A DNA stretch of 64,000 nt from Lunularia cruciata (taxonomy: Eukaryota; Streptophyta; Marchantiopsida; Lunulariales; Lunulariaceae). The stretch spans positions 32,922,001 to 32,986,000 of the forward strand of contig OX419760.1 in NCBI GenBank assembly GCA_948567375.1. Direction: 5' to 3'. Shown here piece by piece: positions 1 through 11,285 of the stretch. The notes below the pieces were generated by a model, which worked only from the letters and a program-made list of their open reading frames with translations, was not told where the DNA came from and did no database searches. The translations under genes were made by a program, and so were the position numbers. Within the stretch, counting starts at the first letter, position 1. The number at the start of each line of letters is the position of its first letter.

Positions 1-1450
1 ATTAGTTTCAAGTTTTAGTGGTTTTGTTATTTGACCTAGTGACTTATTGGAGGGGAATACTCATGTGGATGATACTCCAATACTAAAGGAGATCACTTGG
101 ATTTGGAATAAAAATAGGATTGTTCAATCTACCTTGGATGTTCCATTGTGGAGTTCTAAGGAGGCATTGGAATAACAAGTAGATCAGTTGGTGCAATAGG
201 CTTAATGTGGAACCTTTATATCACTAAGAGACCAATGTGAGGATGAGCCTCCAAAGTCTATTACCCTGTCATCTTTGGATACCACACTCATTGCTTGGCA
301 ATATCTAATAGAGGGAATCTATCTATTGGAATTGTTTGGTAGGATTAGCACTAGACTAGTTATGGTACTATAGGCAAGTATACAAGTACAAAGGTACTTG
401 TATGTGGAGAGAGATGAGACTACTAGGCAAGTCTCTCTACATCATGTGGTACACTTCACTTAACACTCAAGGATTACCAAAAGGCCCTATCAATAGACAT
501 CTCCTGGCTAGGGCATAGGATTTGGAGAGACATGGTCCTATTCATTTGGTGGTCTTGGTCTTGGATTGCCATGTCAGGGGCATACCCATACCGGGTAAGG
601 TCAAGGTCTATAGGATCCCCAATTTGTTGTGTTTTGGGAGATGTTATGTATACTATGATATCTCTAGCCTAGATTTTGGAGAACATCTCTTTAATAGGTG
701 ATTCTTGTACACGGGTTGTGGGAAAATAGGTCTATTTTTAGATGAGACCTGTCATGTTGTTGGATGCTGCCAAAGTGAGATCATGGGCTCATCATCTTCA
801 ACTTTGGTGGATGAACCTCTTACCTAAAGAGGTTCTATAATGTGCTTATGATGGGATTCAATGACTAGACCACTTTATTGTTGATGATATTTTGGATGTT
901 GGGTACCAATCTAAAATGGTAGTGGTGGTTGATAGGTCACCTATGACAATGGTGAACCTTGTTGGACAACCCATATCCGCTTTACACATACTTATGAGTT
1001 TCACAATCTCCCGTGCTTTTTAAGAGAGAGGTCTTAGACTCGTTTGAGACTCATAGTTATAGTATTTGGTGGATCCTTGTGCCAATGAGAGGATGAGGGA
1101 TTTCATATTGGTATTACCATTGGTACAATAGCGTCAAAAGCATCAAGCATCAAGTGTTAGGTCAGGCTATGGATGTGAATTTTTTGACTTGGATTGCAAG
1201 CCTTGGCTTGGTAGGCAATGGAACAAGTGAGTAGGGTATTATTGGGAGATAATTGATCGATATTAATGAGAGTGGTCTACTTGGAGTCCATCTAGGTGAG
1301 CATGGCCTACTTGGATTACACACTTGGTCTACTTGGGATGCAGCTAGAAGATGTATGGAGCTTATAGCTAGAGTAGAGGGAGTTTTTTGCATTGAAGTAA
1401 GGGACGTGGTTGGAGGGATTAGACATTATTACTTCCAAGGGCCGATGTAA
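1..1450 (+). pseudogene. C5-DNA methyltransferase region of copy 1 (broken)
   Basis: Conceptual translation aligns along its whole length with the methyltransferase region of copy 2. Motif I is still visible near 325-365 as LLELFG followed by ST. The catalytic PCQ codons are at 569-577, and motif VI has become ENI near 676. The segment ends with GPM followed by two stops (1448-1453), at the place where copies 2 and 3 have UAG. Several in-frame stops and indels make it non-functional. The leftmost ~290 bases correspond to the linker between protease and methyltransferase. Confidence 0.8.
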
Positions 1451-1456
1451 TAGCCA
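1448..1456 (+). promoter_or_regulatory. Decayed counterpart of the leaky-stop site
   Basis: Here the sequence is TAA TAG CCA where copies 2 and 3 have TAG CAG CCA. The changes fit G-to-A in the stop codon and C-to-T in the following CAG codon. It shows the stop position was shared by the ancestor of all three copies. Confidence 0.6.
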
Positions 1457-1459
1457 GTT

Positions 1460-2930
1460 AGTGCGTCTTCCACTCCTACATCAATTATAAAGGATGCTTG
1501 GGAGTTAAATATTGGATCCAAGCTTGCAAGAGGAGAAAGACAAAGAGTTTGGAGGTTCTTGAGGAGCTTCAAAAGTTGTTTCGCCTTAAGTATGAAGGAT
1601 TTGGGTACTCTAAAAAGACTGGGTATTTGGATTGAGCTTACTAATGATACACTAGTTTTTTGACATCCCTACAAATATAGGAACATGGAGGGAGCAATGA
1701 TTCAAAGTTGGAATAGAGACCTTTTTGAGGCTGGTTTGGTGGAGATTTTACATAGAGAGTATGCTTTAGCTACAATGATGCCAATCAAGAAGGATATGCA
1801 TGAAAACTACATAGATAAGTGGATGTGTGGAGATTAATATCCTATCAACCAACATTTTAGGGCTAATAGGTATACCATGCTTACACTGGAGGAGATCTTT
1901 GATATGATTGAGTATGCAAAGGTTTTCAATACTTTGGATTTTCAAACAAATATCATCGATTGTTAATTAGGGAAGAGGTCAACTCCAAGATAACATTTTG
2001 GGTTATTGATCCTCATGGTAAGAATGTATTATATCAATGGAGGTTCTTACCATTTGGGCTAAAGAATGCTCTTGCCCAGTTCCAAAGGATCATGGAGAGG
2101 ATCATAGTAGGATTTGGATTTTACTCAATGCTATATTATTTGATGATATTTTGGTCATAACACTAATGTGGAGGAGTATGAGAGATATTTATTGGAGGTG
2201 TTCGAGAGGTTGCAATCCCATGGACTCAAATTACATCATGGGAAGTGTAGATTTTTCTAGCAAGTTGAGTATTTGGGTCACACTATCTACCCTAGAGGAC
2301 TTGGTGTTCAATGGACCAAGGTGGAGGCCATGTACTCCTCAACCTACAAATGTGAGTAAAGTGTGAGCATTCTTTGGGTTGGTGAACTTCTATCACCAAT
2401 ATGTTAGGGAGGATTTAGTGCCATTGCCAAGGCCTTGAAAAAGCTAACCAAGCTTACATTGGAGTGGTGTTTGAGAGATGAACAAGAGAGAGCTCTTATA
2501 GAGCTCTAGGCAAGGTTTACATCTTCCTCTATTCTCAAGAGACCAATTAGAGGATGACTATTCCAGGTTCATACTAATTGGAGTACATTGGAACTTGGAG
2601 CAATGCTCACCCAATAAGATGAGGGGAAGGAGTTTGTGATGGCATATGCTAGTTGCTCCAAAATTTCAACAAAGGCAAAGTATAGTTTATATGAGAGAGA
2701 GTGCTTGGCAATAGCACATTTTTTATGTCACCTATTTGGTAACCCTTTCACTCTCCTCATTAATCATCAACCATTAAAGTGGTTGATAGAGTACAACAAG
2801 CTTTTAGGGAAGCTTGCACATTGGGCTTGGATTTACACAAGTATGCTTTCATGGTTATGCATAGACTTGGAGTGGTGAACCATGATGTAAATGTGTTGAG
2901 TAGAAACCCATGTTCTAGCCAATAGGATTA
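1460..2930 (+). pseudogene. Reverse transcriptase and RNase H remnant of copy 1
   Basis: Short open stretches match gypsy reverse transcriptase: a WRFLPFGLKNA block near 2038-2075 and the downstream connection domain. RNase H follows, with an HTNWS-type active-site block near 2570 and the block ending NHQPLKWLIEYNK near 2760-2805. Frames shift repeatedly and stops are frequent, so no polyprotein can be made. The segment joins directly to the decayed methyltransferase upstream and to integrase downstream. Confidence 0.8.
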
Positions 2931-3347
2931 GACCAAAGCACGTTGGCATGGTGAGACAAATGAGGAGATGGTGCCAAGTTGGCATGCATCTACCTTTCTA
3001 TGTATATTTTCTGAGACCTTGGTGGTATCTCTCTTAGCACATACAAGAGGAGTTGTCGAGATCACAAATCTAGAGGGTAGAGATATTGGTATAGGTTAAT
3101 AAGCCATTTGTCATGACGTCTTGGTGACAGATTATCTTTGCATTAGTGCTATGGGTGGTATAGTTGGTCCCAAAGACCATGTTCTTTAGCAAGCCATGTG
3201 GTTTAGATTGAAGTGTAGACAACTTCTTTGTGTATGGGAGGATGATAGAGTGTGAGTAGTAGCACTTCCATATTAGAGACCACAGTTGGTTTGTCATGCT
3301 CATGAGGAGCTAGGACATTTTGGATTAAAGAATAAATATAACTTACT

Positions 3348-4052
3348 TGTAATACTTTGAGAACAATAAAACTCTTCAAGAGAGAAAACATAGATTTCAC
3401 ACTCAATCTCCTGATGCCTTAAAGGAGCACCTTCTCTTTATTATATAGCAAAGAGTATCCCTTCAAAAGAAGCTCCACCCTTGGATCAGATACATGGATT
3501 GGTGACCTATCAGTGAGCTCTATCCTTGGATTATTTGTTTGGATGGGTGACATGTCAATCCTTGTTTTATCTAGTTGGTCAAATGGGTTTGACCAAAGGG
3601 AATCTTTAGGGAATATTCTTGTAGGAAGCTCAGAATTGCATGGGTAAGGTACCATTGGAAAGATATTGACAAGAAAAATCATGGGGGAGAAGGAAGATGA
3701 AATTTTTTTGAGGCCTAATTCATCCATTTAGGTCTCCAAAAATGGCTTTAAAGTTTTTAGGCTATTTTTGACTTCTACCCTATTAATAGAAGTGATATTT
3801 TGGTGATACCTCTATCTGATCTATGTTATCCATCATATGTAACATCCTTCTAGATATTACCACCCCAAGTTTCACCTTTAGATCATATGCATAACTATTG
3901 ATTTTAAAGTTTCGGTTTCCGGACTACTAGTAGAAATACTCTTGTAGTGATACCTCTAGTTTATCTACTTAGTGCCTCATGTATAACATCCTTACAGATT
4001 TTACCAAATCAAATTTTATCTCTAGATCATCTTTCTAGCTATTGGTATTACA
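3348..4052 (-). mobile_element. Solo LTR, family R, with perfect TSD
   Basis: On the minus strand it begins TGTAATACCAATAG and ends GTATTACA, giving TG...CA termini. It is flanked by TTACT at 3343-3347 and 4053-4057, a perfect 5-bp target duplication. A TATATAA box lies on the minus strand at 3441-3447. About 100 bp near its 5' end on the minus strand looks internally duplicated compared with the 592-bp relative at 5877-6468. It interrupts the integrase of DNMT copy 1, so it is the younger insertion. Confidence 0.9.
3441..3447 (-). promoter_or_regulatory. TATA box of family R LTR
   Basis: TATATAA on the minus strand is followed by a transcript-leader-like stretch towards the LTR end. The same box occurs at the matching position of the relative at 5877-6468. 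Confidence 0.5.
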
Positions 4053-4789
4053 TTACTCTAGAGTCATTATTAGTGGTGTGGTATGCAATCTGATGTATAA
4101 TAGTTTGTTGCTAGATGTGTGGTTTGTGACCAAGTTAGAGCATCATTTAATGCTATTATGCCACAATTACACCTATTACCTATCATGGGATTGGATTACC
4201 ATTGGAGTTTGGACTTTGTTGGACCTTTACCATTGACTATGATATATTATCAATATGCTTTGGTTATGGTAGAGCACTCCTCCAAGTGGATTTAATTGGC
4301 GACACTTCTTGACAAGTCCAATGAAGAGACAACTTACTTGTTCTTGGATTGGGTTCTTAGTTATTTTGGTGCACCAATTGAGGTTTTGGCTGATCAAGGT
4401 AGAAACTTATTGAGGGAGTTTCAAGTCTTGTGTGACAAGGCCTTGATTGATTATTGTACTACCTTCCGAGATCACCCTAAGGCAGATGGCTTAGCAAAGA
4501 GAGTGGTTTAGATGATTAATAGAGGATTACAAAAGTATGGTTTGTAGAGAGGTCACTTAGAAGATTGGGATCTCCCGTTATCTTGGTTGGCCATGGGCTA
4601 TTGGTTTAGCCGGCAAGCCTTTTTAGCATCCTTCTCTCTTTATTATCTACTAAATGGACAAGATCTAGATTTACTTGTAGCCATTCATTGTGATGCTACT
4701 ACAGTTTTGGACTTGGATGATCCAAATGTATGGGTGAGCGCATGTTCTTAATGGGTAAAGATGTTTTGGAGAGTAATACCAATGGAATT

Positions 4790-5400
4790 TAAGAACTTAG
4801 CAATTACTCAACATAGGGAGTCTTTATGCTATGCTACTATTTGAGGAGGAAGTACAGCCCTTGATCCATTGATTTCATCCAAGTGTCTATGTATATCTAT
4901 AGCAGACTACATCCATGACACGTGATGTTACTACAAGTTGCACTATCTTGAGAGTATGTGAGGTTTTTCCTTCTAGAGTCCTTGTGTTGGAAAGACCTGA
5001 TGGTGTTGTTTGGAAGGATCATGTGCAAAGTTATGTGCTATGTCACCTCCCAAATATTAATGGCACTATGGACCCAAGCTTGGACTTGTAGGTGCAAGCT
5101 TGTGGTGTATGTTATATAAGTCTTCTAGTGGAGCTACTACTATATTGGTGTATGATAGTTGTTTAAGAGGATGACATATGGTAGGTTTGACTCCTCTCCT
5201 CAAGGTGGCTCCTCAAGTACAATGGTCATGTCATAGATGTACTTGACTTATAGCTAGTTCACCCTTTTTGTGGTATTGATTGCAAACAAGCAACTAAAAA
5301 TGGGGCTCAATAGCACATGGTATCTTGATCTTTGCCCATCATAGGCCATATCAAATACTTGGAATAGATGGCTATTTGGAGTTAGAGGGACCTAACTGTA
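4790..5400 (+). pseudogene. PHD-finger C-terminal region of copy 1 (broken)
   Basis: Conceptual translation downstream of integrase keeps parts of a PHD finger: CML near 5105, then VYDSC with the first Cys changed to Tyr, H-M before a lost Cys, and finally W-S-C-H-R-C near 5218-5236. Copy 3 (58525-58680) keeps the cysteines better. The end of the coding region runs to about 5400, just before the polypurine tract. Confidence 0.6.
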
Positions 5401-5403
5401 AGC

Positions 5404-5424
5404 TTTGGGAGGGAAGGGGATAAT
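5404..5424 (+). promoter_or_regulatory. Polypurine tract of copy 1
   Basis: A purine run (GGGAGGGAAGGGGATAA) sits immediately 5' of repeat B1. This is the expected primer site for plus-strand DNA synthesis. Copy 3 has a matching G-rich run at the same place. Confidence 0.6.
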
Positions 5425-5531
5425 TGTGGCACTTTAGAGTTCATGCATGACTTATATGTGAGTTGCTTCTATAGTGTATGATGTTGATAGTGATGTATGT
5501 TCTGTAGCAATGTAGATATGCATGCCAATTA
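5425..5531 (+). repeat. Terminal repeat B1 of copy 1
   Basis: It begins TGTGGCACTTTAGAG directly after the polypurine tract and matches B2 of the same copy (6586-6690) and B1/B2 of copy 3. In these other copies B ends in CACAACA; here that end has decayed. It is followed at once by A2. Confidence 0.75.
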
Positions 5532-6585
5532 TCATGACATTTGTAGTGCCAAAGCTAGTTTGCTTGGAAGTTGGAGTGGTAGTGTTAGCAATCATAGTAT
5601 TTTACTAGTTACCCATGGATTACTTGTTGGTGGTCAGATATCATGGTAAGGCTATTCATCACATGGTGTGATCCACCATCACTTGCAATATTTTCACCAT
5701 TGGATGTGCCATCAATGGTGCCATTAGGGCTGGAGACCTAGGTCAAGCAAAGGGGTATATTTTTGAAGTGCAGCTCTAGAGAGCTCACTTCTTTGATGTC
5801 AAGCTTTTGAGCTCTTGGCTATGATAGACAAAGGCCAGCAAGCATCACTTGGAGTCTCTTAGCTAGAGAGGGTGTGTGTAATACTCCAAGGGTAGTAGAA
5901 CTCCCAAGAGAAACACAAGAGAGACAACACAAAGCTTCACACTCAATACTCCGATGCCCCAAAGGAGCACCTTGTCTTTATTATATAGCAAAGAGGATCC
6001 ACTCAAAGGAAGCTCCACCCTTGGATTAGATATATGGATTGGTGATATGTAAGCAAGATCCACTCTTAGATTATTTGTATAGGGGTGACATGTTGGTCCT
6101 TGTTCTATCTGGTTGGTCAAATAGGTTTGACCAAAGAGAATCTTCATGTAGGAAGCTCAGAATTCTATGGATGAGGTACTATTGGAAAGCTCTTGATGAG
6201 AAAAACAGTTTTTTTTGGGGAGGGGAGAAGGCAAGCTTTTTTTCCAAGAAAGGAGGAACAATGTTTCCATTTTTAACGTCTAATCTATCCATTTAGGTCT
6301 CCAAAATTGGCTCTAGTTTTTAAAGTGTTTTTAACTCTTGTATTATTAGTGGAATTATTCTTTTGGTACCTCTATCTGATCTACTTAGTCCATCATATAT
6401 AATATTCTTCTAGATATTACCAAGCCAATTTACATCTTTAGATAATATGTCTAACTATTGGTATTATAGTGTGGCTTGATTGTAATCAATGCTTGATTGT
6501 TTGTAGATTGTTGAGTGAAGAATAGAGTACAAATCTGATTTGAGTGTGATTTGAGTGTGTTTGAGTTGAAAAATGAATTGACTAT
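5532..6585 (+). repeat. Terminal repeat A2 of copy 1 (interrupted)
   Basis: The A segment is about 450 bp once the inserted solo LTR at 5877-6468 and its duplicated GTGTG are removed. It is homologous to A1 of copy 4 (7658-8091), A1 of copy 2 (22326-22774) and A2 of copy 3 (57804-58254). It ends at a GACTA, where the 5' copies instead run on into the leader. Confidence 0.75.
5877..6468 (-). mobile_element. Solo LTR, family R, with perfect TSD
   Basis: A 592-bp relative of the LTR at 3348-4052 on the minus strand, ending GTATTACA. It is flanked by GTGTG at 5872-5876 and 6469-6473, a perfect 5-bp duplication. It interrupts repeat A2 of DNMT copy 1, whose sequence continues without loss at 6474. 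A TATATAA box is on the minus strand at 5981-5987. Confidence 0.9.
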
Positions 6586-6690
6586 TGTGACATTTTAGAG
6601 CTCATGTACGACTTATGTGTGAGTTGCAATTTTATAGTGTATGATGGTGATAATGATATATGTTATGTAACAATGTATATATGCACAACA
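6586..6690 (+). repeat. Terminal repeat B2, 3' end of copy 1
   Basis: A second copy of B (TGTGACATTTTAGAG ... GCACAACA) follows A2 directly and ends exactly where copia coding sequence begins. The same A2-B2-flank order is seen in copy 3, supporting 6690 as the true 3' terminus. Confidence 0.7.
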
Positions 6691-7657
6691 TTGTATCTTT
6701 TTCTACTATTGTGTTCCTCTTTTACCTTGTAAACACTTGTTTTGTAGAGTCTTCTTACCTTCTAGTAGTAAATTGAGCTTCCAAGTTTGATTTGTATCCA
6801 AGGACCACATCTCATCCTTCATGGAAAGCTCCCATTTCATCAAGTCTTCACTTTTCATAACTTCATTATAACATTCAAGTTCACCTCTATTTGCCAATAG
6901 TAGGTAATGTAGAGAGAGTGAATACCTTGCTGGTGGTTTTCTAGATCTCCATAACTACCTTGCATGTGGTTGAGGTTGTGGCAGAGTATATTATAAGTTT
7001 TTAGGGTTTCTCTAACCCCTTATGATAACATCTTCTTTTAGTATCTCCTACAATTAAACTTGATTGTTTTCTTTGCTCTGCTCATCTTCATTATAAAAAT
7101 CTAGAATGTTTTTATTCTTGTAAAAAAGACTTTCATTGAATATCATATCTTTGCTTCTGATGATTTTCTTGCTCTATGCATCCCAAAATTTGTATTGAAA
7201 GTCATCTGCACCATATCCAATCAAGAAACACTTTCTTGACTTTCTATCTAACTTGTCCCTTTTCTTGCATTGACATACACATAAGAGATATACCCAAAGA
7301 TTCTCAAGTGTGACAAATTCACTATTTTTCTATCTAATCCTCTTTGTGCAACTTATGGTGTATGGAATTTGATGGACCTTTGTTTACCAATTATGTCATG
7401 GTGTTGATTGCCTTAGCCCAAGATACCTTGGGCAAACCAACATTGATCCTCATGCTATTAGCTCTTTCATTTATAGTTCAATTTATGTGCTCATCAAGGA
7501 TTTTGATTCCATTTATTGCACAAAATTTCTTGAACTCACTAATATCATAGTCACCATAGTTATCAAATTGTTTTTTTAGCTTTGCATAATACTCATTTTG
7601 TACCAAAATTTTTTGCTTCTTGAAAGTGGAAAACACCATTAATTTTTGCTTCAATAA
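6691..7657 (-). mobile_element. Copia fragment, downstream half (integrase to RT start)
   Basis: Minus-strand translation gives Ty1/copia integrase (FSTFKKQKILVQNEYY at 7655-7590), the connecting region (CFLIGYGADDFQYKFWDA near 7230-7180) and the start of reverse transcriptase (DLMKWELSMKDEMWSLDTNQ near 6850-6780). It starts exactly at the residue where the copia fragment at 22835-24110 stops. The two are therefore halves of one element split by the block 7658-22834. It is truncated at 6691 by DNMT copy 1 and carries several stops. Confidence 0.8.
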
Positions 7658-8091
7658 TATCACGCCATTTGTAGCTTTGCATCTAGATTGCTTGGACTCT
7701 AGAGTAGTAGTGTTGGTAGTTAGGAGTATTTTGGTAGTTACTCATAGACTACTTGTTGATGGTCAGATTTTGTGTTTGGGGTATTGACTATATGGTGGGG
7801 CCTACCGTCACTTAGCACCATTTGCACCATCGGATGTGCCATTAGTGGGACCATTAGGGTTGAAGACCAAGGGAGTATACTTTTAAAGTCCAAAGAGCTC
7901 ACTTCTTTGATGTTGATTCTTCAAGTTCTTGGTTATGGTGGATAGAGGCCGGCAAGCATCACCTAGATTCTCTTAGCTAGAGTGGGTGTGGCTTGATTTT
8001 AATCAATACCCAATTGTTAGTAGATTATGGAGTGACATATCAAGTACTGATCTTATTGAGTGTGATCTGAGTTGTGTAAACAAACTGATAA
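7658..8091 (+). repeat. Repeat A1, 5' end of DNMT copy 4
   Basis: It begins TATCACGCCATTTGTAG against TGTCACGCC in copy 2, and runs to the same end point as the other A segments. It then continues into a leader shared with copy 2, not into B. It directly abuts copia integrase sequence on its left. Confidence 0.75.
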
Positions 8092-9330
8092 CATCAAAAA
8101 AGTGAGGTCAAGGGGAAATTGGGTGCAAGGATTGAACTGTTGGTGGTATCTTTTAAGCCTTACTTATCGTGGTAGCCCGATCATGGTCTAGTCTTTCCTT
8201 GAGAGTGATGGGTTGTGTGTAGAAGGTCTTCAAATTGATGCAAATTTGGCAATGAGGCAGACAATGCACGGAAGTGCTAGCCTAATTTTGAGCAAAGAGA
8301 AGCAATTTTCAAGCAATAGTTGTGATTTTGAGCTCAAGAGGTGAAAGCATGACTAATTTGGTGCAAGTTGAGCTTAGAAAGTGAAATTGAAGGTGGAATT
8401 GGGAGCCCATCCTGTGAATTTGTGATTTGGAGAAACCCATCATGCAATTTGGCTTTAGTGGAGAGTTAGCAAAGGATTTGGTGGTCAACCAACTTTAGTG
8501 ATTTATGTTAGATTTTTGCTGGATTTTATGTTAGATTTTGGCCAGATTTGGATGAGTTTTTCCAAATTTGGAGAGGGTTCAATGGCAAGAAGAAAAGCAT
8601 CATTTGGGCATTTATAGAATTCAAGGCATAGGAATATGGGCTATGAGAGGCTATGAAGGCCTAAAAGGGCCAACTTGCTGGCATGAGGCTAGCTAGTTTA
8701 GAGTAGATTTTGGTCATTGTTTGGTAAAATCTGCACATCTTGCTAAATAATAGGGTTTGATCCTTAGATCTCTGGTTCCTAGATTGGTGCCCTAGCCAAT
8801 TGGTCCACACTCACTTGTTGTCCTAATGACTATTCCACTATTATCTATACACTAGGAGCTTTGGCTGGGAGAGATAATTTGATTCCATTCTTGGTGATCT
8901 TGGTAGCTTAGGAAGTAGATAATTTATACAATATCAAATGCCAAATGGTGGTGGAGTAAGTCCAATGTTGATTTATGAGATGGAGAGATTTTGTTTAGAT
9001 TTCTTGTGATTGGACCCACTCCATTCTCTACTTCCTATTTGTGCACCATATTTGTGTGAGATGCCCTGACTTTAGAGCGTTGGTGCTCTGGTGTGCTCTT
9101 GATAGTCAGGCTGGAGTGATGACTAGGCAGTCTACCTATGTTTTCTTTGGTGGGGCAAGAAGTGATGATCTACAGACCGTGAGAGTGCATGTTGTGATGG
9201 CAGGTTACAAGTTGCCCTTTCTCTTAGTGTAGTTGTCGTAGTTAGAGCTACATTAGTGGGTGACGTTTGGTTGGTATGTTGGCACTTGGTGGATTACTTG
9301 CTGTGGTTTTGATAATGGGTTGTAATTTCT
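8092..9330 (+). other. 5' leader of DNMT copy 4
   Basis: About 1.2 kb of non-coding sequence, homologous in reverse orientation to 21071-22325 of copy 2, including the stretch GGTGGTATCT near 8140. No open frame of note is present. The first bases after A1 (ACATCAAAAAAGTG, against ACATCAGAGAAGTG in copy 2) would hold a primer-binding site. The match to the initiator-tRNA type is only partial. Confidence 0.6.
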
Positions 9331-9659
9331 AATTATTTTGTCACAATAGAGTTCTTTGGGGATTTTGGAGGAGATAGCACTGCAATATGCAATGGGTTTA
9401 CTTGGAGTGGCGCTCGATATTAGTCTATATCTTGTCCTAGTGAAGGAGGAGATCAACTTTGAAATGGAGTTTGATGTTGGAGTTGACTCAGTTGAGAGTG
9501 CACTTGGTGTGTCCACACTGCTGTTGTGGGATATGGATGAGATTTATGGGTTCTCCAAAGGCCCCAAGCATTACTTTGGTACAATGGATATCATTGAGTT
9601 GGATGACTTCATTTAGGAGTTTGATGACTTCATCTAGGGGTTTGATAGTTGGTGTGATC

Positions 9660-10349
9660 TGTAACACCCATTTGTGCATGTGTGTGGTATTGTGATATTT
9701 AGCTTGGTATTACAAGTACTTGAGAGATATTATTTATATAGAGATAAAAGATGGTTCTACATTAGTCATGATTAGCTAAATTTAGTCATAGCTAAGATAG
9801 AGGGGACCTTACTTTAGAGGAAGTGGAAAAGATGAGCACCACTATTTTGGATTCTAGTGTGTTGACTTGGTATTATTCTTAGATGTTTGGCTTTGAGGAA
9901 AGAGTTGAGAACTCTTGGACCCACAATTCTTTTTGTTTTGGATTCTTCTTTAGTCCAAGGATAGCCCATGTGAAGGAATCCTTGACTTTGTGGTTGGGTC
10001 AAGATAAGATCACATGCTTAGGGGAATATGCCCATGTGAATGGATATTCCTTTCTACTTTTTGACTTTACTTGACTTTTAGCCTAGTAACTTGAGTTACT
10101 CCAGTAATTAGTAACTTTGGTACGTAACTATTTCACAAGTATATAAACAAGGGGTGAGGAGGGACTCGTCATCCTTTCATTTGCAACAATCTCTCTCTCA
10201 TTGAGTTCTCTAGTGAGCAATGTCTTGAGTCTTGGAGTGTTAGCCTTGGAAGAGTATGATGGAGTTGGGGTTCCTTGTCTTCTTAGTCCATGGTGCGCTA
10301 CCATAATAGCTATCAGAGGTTCATCCTGAGTGAGAGGCAAATCGGCTCA
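9660..10349 (+). mobile_element. Solo LTR, family F, inside copy 4 gag
   Basis: It begins TGTAACACCCATTTGTGC, has a TATATAAA box at 10140-10147, and is about 690 bp long. Close relatives are at 49492-50156 (plus) and 63073-63510 (minus, attached to an internal gypsy region). Gag reading resumes right after it. The target duplication is blurred: TGATC at 9655-9659 against AAATC after the LTR. Confidence 0.8.
10140..10147 (+). promoter_or_regulatory. TATA box of family F LTR
   Basis: TATATAAA lies within the LTR, followed by a CT-rich leader (CTCTCTCTC) typical of plant LTR transcript starts. A weaker CATATAAA is at the same place in the copy at 49492-50156. Confidence 0.5.
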
Positions 10350-10928
10350 CAAATCTAAAGTAGATGCAAAACTAGACTTTGTTCACACCATTCATGGCAT
10401 GGAAAGGATTTTTTAGCACTTAAAAGTTCCATCAATGGACAACTACCATGAGTTCAAGAGCTCACTTGGAGGAGATTGAGCCATAGAGACAATATTGGTC
10501 TTCAAACTATATCTCCATCACTTCAAGCTCGGTTTCTAGGAGTAGATCAACCATACTCACAAGTTCTAACTCTAGTAGCATTGGTGGATCTCTTGGAGAT
10601 GGTGCTACTATGAGTGGAGGTACTACTACAAGAGGTGGTTTAGTATTGGGGTTTAATCCAATGGTGGAGTTCTTCCAATGTTTGAGGCAGAACTACCAAG
10701 GAGTGCAGACTGACAAGTTGAGGAGCTTGCAAGAGTTCCAATGGAAGGCTAGAGAAAGCCTATGCAACGAATACACTCTCATGAGATAGCTGATAAATTT
10801 TACTCAAGGATTTATTGAGGCCCAAGCAGTCCAGTTTTGGTATGGGATATTGGACAAGGAGTTGCAATGTAGAGTCATGATGCTATGTTGTTATAGGCTA
10901 CTTCACCTACTTTGGCAGTAGTCTTTGG

Positions 10929-11285
10929 TGTAAAAGACCGAAACCAAGGAGAGAAATAGGAGAATGGAAATTCACATTGGGACACTTGAATGAGGGAAAA
11001 CTCCGAATGCCTAGCATGAGCTTCGGCCTTGGTATTTATAGGTAGCATACAAGACCCTTGAAGCTTCTCAAGAAGCTTCCTTGAGCCGCTTTCTTGGAGT
11101 GCAAGCCAAGTTAACTAGGAAGCTTCTCAAGAAGCTTCCTTCTAGAAGCCACCTACTTGGCGTGCAAGCTAAGCTAGTTAGAAGCTTCTAGAAGCTTCCT
11201 TCTAGAAGCTACCTGCTTAGGGCGCAAGTTAACTAGTTGGGAAGCTTCCTAAGAAGCTTCTTAGATGCTTCTAGAATATTATAGG
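10929..11285 (-). repeat. 3' LTR of the chromovirus
   Basis: It lies directly downstream of the chromodomain stop. It carries a TATAAATA box (11031-11040, minus strand). Upstream of the box is an unusual array of AAGCTTC/GAAGCTT palindromes (about 11055-11265). A related but diverged LTR is at 55887-56296. Confidence 0.75.
11031..11040 (-). promoter_or_regulatory. TATA box of chromovirus LTR
   Basis: TATAAATACC on the minus strand, preceded by the HindIII-palindrome array. The matching LTR at 55887-56296 has TATAAATA at the equivalent place. Confidence 0.55.

Larger units (their letters stand above)
3060..4760 (+). pseudogene. Integrase remnant of copy 1, split by a solo LTR
   Basis: The zinc-binding part (HEELGHFGLK) is at about 3298-3330. 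The sequence is then interrupted by a 705-bp solo LTR with its 5-bp duplication (3343-4057). The catalytic core resumes after it: a WSLD-type block near 4205-4225, ADQGRN near 4390, and the HPKADGLAKRVV block ending at about 4511, where the catalytic Glu of copy 2 is replaced by Lys. Later conserved segments (DLYLLNGQDLD-like) run to about 4690. Stops and frameshifts are present. Confidence 0.75.
1..6690 (+). mobile_element. DNMT-gypsy element copy 1 (degraded, 5' end outside window)
   Basis: Reading the + strand gives, in order, decayed methyltransferase, reverse transcriptase, RNase H, integrase and PHD-finger coding sequence, then the terminal repeats B1-A2-B2. The order matches the better copy 2 (14137-22774, minus). 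Coding frames are broken by many stops and frameshifts, and the copy is much more A/T-rich than copy 2, mainly through C-to-T and G-to-A changes. Two solo LTRs of another family lie inside it (3348-4052 and 5877-6468). Its 3' terminus at 6690 (CACAACA) abuts copia coding sequence on the opposite strand, so copy 1 was probably inserted into that copia element. Gag and the 5' end lie left of the window. Confidence 0.85.
9331..10928 (+). pseudogene. gag of DNMT copy 4, split by a solo LTR and truncated
   Basis: Translation of 9430-9659 matches copy 2 Gag (for example LLWDMDEIYG at 9520-9550). It resumes after the inserted LTR at about 10350 with TPFMAWKG, and continues through NPMVEFFQCLRQNYQG and QAVQFWYGILDKEL. 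In-frame stops and frameshifts are present. The frame ends at 10928, where the chromovirus LTR is inserted. Copy 4 protease, methyltransferase and pol are absent, apparently lost in the deletion that joined the chromovirus to copy 2. Confidence 0.75.

Noticed and set aside
5425-6690. Ordinary LTR made of B plus A with a second, tandem LTR start
   Set aside because: Not excluded, but it needs B to be lost at both 5' ends and an extra B to be cut at the same base at both 3' ends. The split-repeat reading explains all four ends at once.
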